8,916 bases of DNA from JBDSGC01 sp046594105 (GTDB taxonomy: Bacteria > Acidobacteriota > Thermoanaerobaculia > Gp7-AA8). A model generated the notes under the pieces. That model worked only from the letters and a program-made list of their open reading frames with translations, did not search any database and had not been told where the DNA came from. Positions 1-5,429 of this stretch are shown here, one piece after another. The stretch's first letter is position 1; every line of letters begins with the position of its first letter. The stretch spans positions 1 through 8,916 of the forward strand of contig JBKJQB010000039.1 in the NCBI GenBank assembly GCA_046594105.1, read 5' to 3'. Both the position numbers and the translations under genes were made by a program.

Positions 1-171
1 CGCACTTCTCACACCCGTCCTTCGCGAGGGCGCGCAAAGTGGCTCGGATGCGAGGCGCGGGAAGGAAGCGCGACGACGGCGTACTGACGGTACGTCGAGG
101 AGCGATTCCGAGCGCAACGAAGCAGACGAGCCACTTTCCGCGTCCGCAGCAGGATGGGTGTGAGAAATGCG
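1..171. repeat. Long imperfect palindrome with inverted ends (MITE-like or REP-like repeat)
   Basis: Bases 1-21 and 151-171 are inverted copies with only two mismatches (both read inward as CGCAYTTCTCACACCCRTCCT-like ends). A second inverted pair lies inside: 33-47 against 128-142, one mismatch. The centre (about 75-96) is again near-palindromic around GTACTGACGGTAC. The whole segment could fold into one long hairpin or cruciform. There is no open reading frame of note inside, so it is not an autonomous insertion sequence. The left end coincides with base 1, so the element may extend beyond the window; on the right, GGGCTAG (171-177) may belong to it. A T-rich run follows at 178-186, so on the plus strand it could also stop transcription coming from the left. 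The symmetry is seen directly; the mobile or repeated nature is inference because only one copy is visible. Confidence 0.7.
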
Positions 172-262
172 GGCTAGTTGTTTTTTCAGCATGACTTCTC
201 CTCAGTGGTCACGACGTCGGTGGAGACCTGCCGCTCCGCTCTTGGGACTGCCGGCCGGAAGG

Positions 263-288
263 GGCCGCCTCGCCGAAGCGAGGCGGCC
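263..288 (-). terminator. Stem-loop terminator downstream of the ComEA-like gene
   Basis: An uninterrupted 11-bp GC-rich stem (263-273 with 278-288) closes a four-base loop. Read on the minus strand the loop is TTCG flanked by C and G, the very stable cUUCGg tetraloop common in bacterial terminators. It begins 18 bases after the TAA stop of the ComEA-like gene. The tail on the minus strand (CCCCTTCC) is only weakly T-rich, so termination efficiency is uncertain; it could also protect the 3' end of the message. Confidence 0.7.
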
Positions 289-306
289 ATGGGGCGGGTC
301 GGCGCG

Positions 307-693
307 TTATCGCGCCGCGGTGGTGGGAGTTTCGTGGCTCTTCGAAGCGCGCTTGCTGCCGCGCGATCCGCGCGGGCTGCGCACCTTCGAGGCCAGCGTG
401 GACTTGCCTTCGACGGTGATGTAGCCGCTCAGGCGCTCGAAGGACTTCTGACCGAAGCCCTTGACCTGCATGAGGTCCGCGGACTTCTTGAACGGGCCGT
501 GCTCGGTCCGGTAGTCGACGATCCGCTGCGCGGCTTTGAGGCCGACGCGCGGCAGCATGGAGAGCTGCGCGGTGTCTGCCGTGTTGATGTTGACAATGCC
601 TGCCGCAACCGCCGGCGTGGCATCCACAGCCATGGCGGCGGTGGACAGGGAAAGAATCAGAAATGCTACGAGGACAGGGAGGGACTTCCGCAT
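307..693 (-). CDS. Secreted ComEA-like helix-hairpin-helix DNA-binding protein
   Basis: The product is 128 residues. Residues 1-22 form a signal peptide (K3/R2 n-region, hydrophobic VLVAFLILSL, cleavage likely after AMA at 20-22). Residues 33-95 match the ComEA tandem helix-hairpin-helix fold: NINTAD at 35-40, first hairpin LPRVG at 47-51, second hairpin VKGFG at 77-81. Residues 98-120 are a basic Arg/Lys/Ser-rich tail. In the family, such proteins bind double-stranded DNA in the periplasm and ratchet it inward during natural transformation. The first hairpin has Arg where LPGIG is usual, so its DNA contact may be altered; the second hairpin is intact. ATG at 693 is supported by AAGGAG at 709-704, ten bases upstream. 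No ComEC or other competence gene is present; stand-alone copies are common, so a role in DNA uptake is likely but not proven here. Confidence 0.88.
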   Translation of the reverse strand: MRKSLPVLVAFLILSLSTAAMAVDATPAVAAGIVNINTADTAQLSMLPRVGLKAAQRIVDYRTEHGPFKKSADLMQVKGFGQKSFERLSGYITVEGKSTLASKVRSPRGSRGSKRASKSHETPTTAAR

Positions 694-863
694 GATCTTC
701 GTTCTCCTTTTGGTTGAATGTCAGGTTGTTGGTTGACTGAAAATGCGCTTCGATTACTGGCTGTACCCACACGAGGACCTTGTCCTCCTGACCGTTTCAC
801 GTGGTGATTCCCTTCGTTCGCACCACCTCCTTTCGCAGCTCCGTAGTTCAATCCCACGGCCAC
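694..863 (-). promoter_or_regulatory. Structured 5' leader of the ComEA-like gene
   Basis: On the minus strand, two hairpins precede the gene. One pairs 821-826 (GTGGTG when read on minus) with 801-806 (CACCAC) around a 14-base loop. The other pairs 782-787 (GAGGAC) with 773-778 (GTCCTC) around a 3-base loop. Each stem covers part of a Shine-Dalgarno-like motif: AAGGAGGT at 832-825 and AGGAGG at 789-784. Neither has a well-spaced start codon behind it. The true ribosome site of the gene is the third such motif, AAGGAG at 709-704. An open frame from GTG at 863 runs through this leader and overlaps the ComEA-like start out of frame, but lacks a ribosome site. I see no match to a known riboswitch class. 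A leader or small RNA role is inference. Confidence 0.35.
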
Positions 864-926
864 GTGCTTGAAATGTGGAACTTGTTGAAAGGGCAGCTAG
901 TTACAGGCAGCCGTGGCCGCCGGCGT

Positions 927-973
927 TGTCAAGGAGGGCCAATGAGGCGCAGGCGACGCTGAAGTTTTTGACA
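927..973. promoter_or_regulatory. Candidate back-to-back divergent promoter -35 boxes
   Basis: A perfect TTGACA lies on the minus strand at 932-927 and another on the plus strand at 968-973, facing outward with 35 bases between them. This is the expected arrangement for divergent transcription of the ComEA-like gene (left) and the polysaccharide operon (right). The corresponding -10 regions are poor: TGTGGT at 991-996 for plus with a 17-base spacer, and TGCCTG at 909-904 for minus. Both predicted transcripts would have leaders of about 200 bases. The boxes are seen; promoter activity is inference. Confidence 0.3.
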
Positions 974-985
974 GCGAGCAATCGG

Positions 986-1033
986 AGGGGTGTGGTTCGC
1001 ACCAGCACGGGTGGTGCAGTACCGACCACCCCT
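986..1033. other. Nested hairpin in the divergent intergenic region
   Basis: Three co-axial stems are visible: 986-992 with 1027-1033 (7 bp), 994-996 with 1021-1023 (3 bp), and 999-1004 with 1012-1017 (6 bp), closing on a 7-base loop. In all 16 base pairs sit in 48 bases. There is no T-run on either side, so it does not look like an intrinsic terminator. It would lie at the start of the operon leader if the plus-strand -35 box at 968-973 is used. The rest of the intergenic region, 1034-1193, shows nothing else I can name. Confidence 0.4.
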
Positions 1034-1193
1034 GTCCCAATTCGCTTGAGATCGGGTTTCCAAAGCCTCAAGTGACCGCTGTTGCGACCCAGGTATCCAC
1101 GCCGGCGCGCGCCTTCACTCGCACGAAAAATGTCTCTGGAACGCGCACCCTGCGTTCGATCCCAAGCGGCCCAAAATCCCTTACCCTGTCGCC

Positions 1194-2711
1194 ATGTGCG
1201 GGCGCGCCGGGAGGATGGTGATGATTGCGCTGCTGGTTGCCACTGGCGCTCGCGCTTCCGCGATCGACGAAAAGGCTGCCCTGGTGCGGCGCGCCGCCGC
1301 TCTGCGATCGAACAAGCAATTCGCTGCCGCCATCGAACTGCTGCAGCAGGCGGCGGCCCTCGATCCTGACGATCTGGAGACTGGCCTGTCGCTGGCTGAG
1401 ACCCTCGGCTGGGATCAGCGGTTCCGCGAGGCGGAGCGCCTCTACCGGCAAATCCTGCAGAGGCACCCCGATTCACGAGAGGCATCCGCCGGTCTCGCTC
1501 GAACGCTGTTGTGGCAGGGCCACTACGCAGAAGCGCGCTCTCGATTTCAAATTCTTGCGCGACAGCGGCCATCCGATCCCGATGCGGCGGAGGGCGCGGC
1601 CACGGCCGCCTATTGGGCCGGCGACTGGACCAGCGCCAGTCGGGAGTTTGCCGGAATCCTGCGCAGCGATCCCCATCGTCAGTTCGCGCGGCAGTCGCTG
1701 ACGGAGATCGCCAGCTCCACCAGAAGCGAGCAGTCCCTCACATCGGACGCCGTCGATGACGATCAGCCGTTCCGTTCGGTGAGGACGGAAGCTGCGGTGA
1801 TGCTTCATTCCGATCCGCTGACCCAGTGGAAACTTGCCGCTGGGGCCTACGCGTTTCAGAACCGCAGGCTCGACCAGAGCTGGACTGCGCCGTTCCTCCG
1901 CGTTTCGAATCGCCGGAGCTTTCCCTGGCAGCGGCTGCGGGTCGACTGGTCCCTGGGGATGCTGCGTTACGGCGACGGTGCCACGCGAGCGCTAGGGGGC
2001 GTGGCGGTTCGTCGCGCGCTCCTAACGAAGTCGGAGCTGGTCGCTTCCATCGAGCGCCGCGAGCTGGTTGCCACTGCCACGGCGCAGGCGTTCCATCCGA
2101 GCGTGACCTCCTGGGCGGTGGGGTGGCATCACGACGGCGACTCCCGACGGTTTCTTGCCGCAGCGGATGCCGGCCGTCTTCGTTTCCAGGACCACAATCG
2201 TGGCTGGTTCGCGCAGGGTTACGCGCTGGTTCCGGTTGTGAGCCGCGCTCGATTCTCAACCGCGGTGGGCGGATCGTTTCTGGCGCAGGACACTTCCGAA
2301 AGTCGGTTTTCCGTGGAGTCTGCCTCCTCCACTCGAACCGGCGCCGGATCGTTCGCTTACGCATTCCTCGGGAACTACACGCCGTACTGGACGCCCCGGA
2401 ACTTGAGGGAGGTGCGGGCTCTCATCAATATCTCTTCCGACCTCTCGCCGGTTTCCTCCTTGAAGTTCCACGCGGACGCAGGCGTTGCCCGCGACACGGC
2501 GGAGAGTTTCGGGCCGGCCGCAGGCTCGAGCCCGTTTCCGGCAGCAGTCATCACCTACCAGTTCGATCGCCGCTTCCATCCATGGCGAGTCTCCGCGACC
2601 TTCAGCAGGGGCGTGGCAGAATCCACCCGCCTGGATTTCAGCGTGGAGAGCAGTAGTACCGCCTTTTATCGAGCGAGGACATTCCGTGCGGCCCTGGTCA
2701 GACGACGCTGA
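1194..2711 (+). CDS. TPR plus outer-membrane beta-barrel protein (YaiO-like; polysaccharide export porin candidate)
   Basis: The product is 505 residues from ATG 1194. A signal peptide (R4, R7, then MVMIALLVATGA, cleavage near ASA at 21-23) is followed by about four TPR-like helical hairpins at 27-162; consecutive units have the alternating small/large pattern, for example LAETLGW..FREAERLYRQILQRHPDS. An acidic linker at 185-191 leads into about 310 residues rich in alternating hydrophobic, aromatic and Ser/Thr residues typical of a beta-barrel. This TPR-then-barrel order is that of YaiO, and on a larger scale of BcsC and PgaA, which carry exopolysaccharide across the outer membrane. The C-terminus ends in Arg rather than the usual aromatic residue. 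Start choice: 1194 gives the better charged signal peptide but has no ribosome site; GGGAGG at 1209-1214 favours ATG 1221 (496 residues, six-base spacing). It is the first gene of a three-gene operon; the next gene starts inside its 3' end. Confidence 0.82.
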   Translation: MCGRAGRMVMIALLVATGARASAIDEKAALVRRAAALRSNKQFAAAIELLQQAAALDPDDLETGLSLAETLGWDQRFREAERLYRQILQRHPDSREASAGLARTLLWQGHYAEARSRFQILARQRPSDPDAAEGAATAAYWAGDWTSASREFAGILRSDPHRQFARQSLTEIASSTRSEQSLTSDAVDDDQPFRSVRTEAAVMLHSDPLTQWKLAAGAYAFQNRRLDQSWTAPFLRVSNRRSFPWQRLRVDWSLGMLRYGDGATRALGGVAVRRALLTKSELVASIERRELVATATAQAFHPSVTSWAVGWHHDGDSRRFLAAADAGRLRFQDHNRGWFAQGYALVPVVSRARFSTAVGGSFLAQDTSESRFSVESASSTRTGAGSFAYAFLGNYTPYWTPRNLREVRALINISSDLSPVSSLKFHADAGVARDTAESFGPAAGSSPFPAAVITYQFDRRFHPWRVSATFSRGVAESTRLDFSVESSSTAFYRARTFRAALVRRR

Positions 2712-4254
2712 GATTTTCCGGCACCGCCGTGCGGCCGCCATCCTCCCCTCGCAGAGGGCGGTGCTGGGGATCCTCACGTTTCTGGGGCTGCAGAGCGTTC
2801 TCTATTTCGCCTGGTGGTGGTTCCGCCTGGAGCACGTCAACAACGTCGCGCTCTTCGTTCTGCTGTCGACGGCGACCTGGTACGGCGTGTTCCGGATCAT
2901 GGTCGGCTGGTACAACGCGTTTCACGTCGAGCATCCGCCGCATCTGCCCGCACCTGCCGGCCTCTCCGTGGCCATCTTCACGACCTCCTCGCCCGGCGAG
3001 CCCTACGAGATGTTCGTGCGGACGCTTGCGGCAGCGCGCGAGATCACCTATCCGCATACGACCTATCTGCTCGACGACACCGGCGATGCCCGTTTCGCCG
3101 CGCTGGCGAAGGAGATGGGCGCCGTGCATTTCGAACTGGTGGGAATCCCCGGTGCGAAAGCGGGAAAGATCAATGCGGCGCTGAAGAAGACCAGCGAAGA
3201 CTTCATCCTGGTTCTGGATCCCGATCACATCCCTTTCCCGAACTTCTGCGATCGGGTGCTCGGGCAGTTCGACGATCCCGAGGTGGGATTCGTGCAGGTC
3301 TCGCAGGCCTACTACAACGCCGGGGAGTCGTTCGTTGCGCGCGCGGCGGCGGAGCAGACCTTCTCCTTCTACGGTCCGATCATGCAGGGAATGCAGGGGA
3401 CGGGAACGGCGGTAGCCATCGGCGCGAACTGCACATTTCGCCGCTCCGCTCTGCAAACCATCGGCGGTCATGGCATCGGGCTGGCGGAGGATCTGGTCAC
3501 GGCGATCCGGCTGCATGCGAAGGGTTGGAAATCGATCTATGTGCCGGAGGTACTCTCTCGGGGACTGGTGCCGGCGGACCTGCAGTCGTACCTCAAGCAG
3601 CAGCTCAAGTGGTCCCGTGGCGTTCACGAGGTGCTGTTCCGGGAGTATCCGGCGGCCTTTCGAAATCTGACCATGCACCAGCGCATCTCCTATCTGATGA
3701 TCGGCACCTACTACCTGGTGGGGCTGACCACGCTGATGTATCTGGCCATTCCGCTGGTGTATCTGTGGGTGGGACTGCAGCCGGCAGCGTTCCTGCTCGA
3801 CGAATATGTCCGGCACGCGCTGCCGGTGGGGTTGTTTGGAGTGCTGATCTATCAGTACATGCAGCGGTGGATGTGCGATCCAGCGCGGGAGCGGGGATGG
3901 CACTGGCGGGGAACGCTGCTGAAGGTGGGATCGTGGACGGTTTATCTGCAGGGACTGCTGCTGGCGCTGCTGAGAATCGCGGTGCCGTACATTCCCACGG
4001 CGAAGCAACGCCAGCGCACACGGTTCTGGACGCTGGCGCGAGTGCCTGCCGGAATCGTGGCGCTGTCGGCCATCACCGCGGGGTGGACGTTGTATCGGCA
4101 GTTGTTTGTGCTCGCCGAGTCCGAAGTGCGCATCACTACGGAGGTCACGTTTGGCATGCTGACATTCCTGTTCACGAACATGGTGCTGATGAGCGGGCGG
4201 CTCTACGCTGCCTGGGTGGATCGGGAACGAATCGAAGTTGAGGAGCCGGAATGA
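2686..4254 (+). CDS. Membrane family 2 glycosyltransferase, cellulose-synthase-like (processive polysaccharide synthase)
   Basis: The product is 522 residues from GTG 2686. That start has GAGG at 2675-2678, seven bases upstream, and overlaps the preceding gene by 26 bases; frame-open sequence further upstream is Arg/Pro-rich and is a shadow of the barrel gene. Two membrane helices (about 26-46 and 53-73) precede the cytosolic GT-A domain. Processive GT2 signatures are in order: DDTGD at 130-134, DPD at 178-180 (UDP/metal binding), FVQVSQAYYN near 202-211, AED at 267-269 (catalytic-base Asp269; TED is usual) and QQLKW at 305-309 (QxxRW-type; Lys replaces Arg). Several more membrane helices follow at about 335-362, 378-392, 414-433, 451-472 and 489-510, with PTAK as the post-channel motif. 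Family members polymerise beta-linked glycans from nucleotide sugars and push the chain through the inner membrane. There is no C-terminal PilZ domain. The sugar specificity cannot be read from the sequence. Confidence 0.92.
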   Translation: MRPWSDDAEIFRHRRAAAILPSQRAVLGILTFLGLQSVLYFAWWWFRLEHVNNVALFVLLSTATWYGVFRIMVGWYNAFHVEHPPHLPAPAGLSVAIFTTSSPGEPYEMFVRTLAAAREITYPHTTYLLDDTGDARFAALAKEMGAVHFELVGIPGAKAGKINAALKKTSEDFILVLDPDHIPFPNFCDRVLGQFDDPEVGFVQVSQAYYNAGESFVARAAAEQTFSFYGPIMQGMQGTGTAVAIGANCTFRRSALQTIGGHGIGLAEDLVTAIRLHAKGWKSIYVPEVLSRGLVPADLQSYLKQQLKWSRGVHEVLFREYPAAFRNLTMHQRISYLMIGTYYLVGLTTLMYLAIPLVYLWVGLQPAAFLLDEYVRHALPVGLFGVLIYQYMQRWMCDPARERGWHWRGTLLKVGSWTVYLQGLLLALLRIAVPYIPTAKQRQRTRFWTLARVPAGIVALSAITAGWTLYRQLFVLAESEVRITTEVTFGMLTFLFTNMVLMSGRLYAAWVDRERIEVEEPE

Positions 4255-5420
4255 ACGCTCGCAGTCGATATCAGATCGCATTCTTCGCGCTGGGGTGGCT
4301 GGTCGCGGCCGGTCTGCTGTTCCAGATGGGTCTGGGCAGCGGCTTCCAGGCCTTCTTCGACGGAACGGGCGCCGGGATGCGCCGGGTCGTCCAGCGGTTC
4401 TCGGACGCAGAGGGCAACGCGGTTCGCGGAGTGCGCCGCGGCTCGCGGAGCGAGTATCTGTCTCCGATGAAACCGCTCCTGTCATCGAAAGCGGCGCTTC
4501 GCAATCCGGCGCAGATGCTGTTCGGAGCCTACGACGGAGGCTTTCCGAACACCTTCGCCGGACTGGAGAAATTTGAAGGTCAGGTTCAGTACAAGTTTCC
4601 CCTCGTGGCGTTCTATGTCGCCTGGGGGGACAAGCCCAATCAGCAGTTCCCGACGCGGATGGCGGAGACCGTCGATCGCATGGGTTCTGTGCCGGTGATC
4701 ACCTGGGAGCCCTGGGTCATCGACTTCGACGAGCGGGTGCGCACGAACCTCCCGCGCGCGGCGGAGCGTGAGTACGCCTCGCTGGCCGCCATCGCGCGCG
4801 GCGAGTACGACTTCTACCTGGTGCCCTGGGCCAGGGCGGCGGCGGCGTACCGCAAGCCTCTGTTCCTTCGATTCGCCCACGAGATGAACGACCCCTACCG
4901 CTATCCGTGGGGACCGCAGAACGGGAACCGGCCTCAGGACTTCATCGCTGCCTGGCAGCACGTCTATCTCGTTTTCCAGAAGATGAACGCAACCAACGTT
5001 CTGTGGGTCTGGTCGCCGCACATCTCCATGCCCTGGTTCGAGTACTACTACCCTGGCGATCAGTACGTGGACTGGATCGGCGTGGGGGTTCTGAATTACG
5101 GCGACGTCGCTTCCTGGTCGCGCTGGTGGAGCTTCCACCAGATTCTGGAGAAGGCTTATCCCGCTCTGCTGAAACTGAATCGTCCGATCATGATCAGCGA
5201 GTTTGGAACGCTGACGCGGGGAGGCAATCCAGCGGAGTGGTATCAGCAGGCTTTCTACCACCTCGATCACACCTATCGACGGGGAGTGAGAGCGGTCATC
5301 TTTTTCAATCAGGAAAACGACACCACCATGTCGGCGCAGCCGTTGAACTGGAGCGTGATGCAGGATGCCCGTGCGCAGTCGTTTGTGGTCCAGCAGCTGG
5401 CGTCGCGCTCCGCGTTGTAG
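4251..5420 (+). CDS. Membrane-anchored GH26-type glycoside hydrolase (beta-mannanase family)
   Basis: The product is 389 residues. The ATG overlaps the synthase stop codon (ATGA at 4251-4254), with AGGAG at 4241-4245 five bases upstream, so translation is probably coupled. Residues 9-27 form a single hydrophobic helix after a basic start, a signal anchor or signal peptide placing the enzyme in the periplasm. A linker rich in Arg/Ser (about 43-80) follows. From about 88 to 383 is a (beta/alpha)8-type domain. RFAHEMN at 207-213 supplies the acid/base Glu211, and ISEFG at 315-319 supplies the nucleophile Glu317. The 106-residue gap is close to the Glu212/Glu320 pair of Cellvibrio japonicus Man26A. 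TWEPW at 151-155 and the WxWSPH stretch at 252-257 are also typical. GH26 enzymes cleave beta-1,4-mannan, beta-1,3-xylan or mixed-linkage beta-glucan. In this operon the likely role is editing or release of the glycan made by the synthase, as BcsZ does in cellulose operons. Substrate is not determined. Confidence 0.85.
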   Translation: MNARSRYQIAFFALGWLVAAGLLFQMGLGSGFQAFFDGTGAGMRRVVQRFSDAEGNAVRGVRRGSRSEYLSPMKPLLSSKAALRNPAQMLFGAYDGGFPNTFAGLEKFEGQVQYKFPLVAFYVAWGDKPNQQFPTRMAETVDRMGSVPVITWEPWVIDFDERVRTNLPRAAEREYASLAAIARGEYDFYLVPWARAAAAYRKPLFLRFAHEMNDPYRYPWGPQNGNRPQDFIAAWQHVYLVFQKMNATNVLWVWSPHISMPWFEYYYPGDQYVDWIGVGVLNYGDVASWSRWWSFHQILEKAYPALLKLNRPIMISEFGTLTRGGNPAEWYQQAFYHLDHTYRRGVRAVIFFNQENDTTMSAQPLNWSVMQDARAQSFVVQQLASRSAL

Positions 5421-5429
5421 AGGCACGGT

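Noticed and set aside
1..171. CRISPR array or tandem repeat
   Set aside because: The repeats are inverted and paired, not direct and regularly spaced.
841..860. GTTCAATCCC resembling a tRNA T-arm
   Set aside because: No matching acceptor, D or anticodon arms could be drawn around it on either strand.
666..863. 65-codon glycine-rich frame upstream of the ComEA-like gene as a protein gene
   Set aside because: There is no ribosome site before GTG 863 and it overlaps the ComEA-like start. I list the region as a structured leader instead.
2485..2685. Longer N-terminus for the synthase starting at ATG 2485
   Set aside because: The extra 67 residues lie wholly inside the barrel gene and are Arg/Ser/Pro-rich. 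GTG 2686 has a well-spaced GAGG and gives a normal family N-terminus.
2698..4485. 595-codon open frame on the minus strand opposite the synthase
   Set aside because: Its translation is Arg/Pro/His/Gln-rich with no domain pattern. The plus strand here carries all GT2 motifs, so this is a GC-driven shadow.
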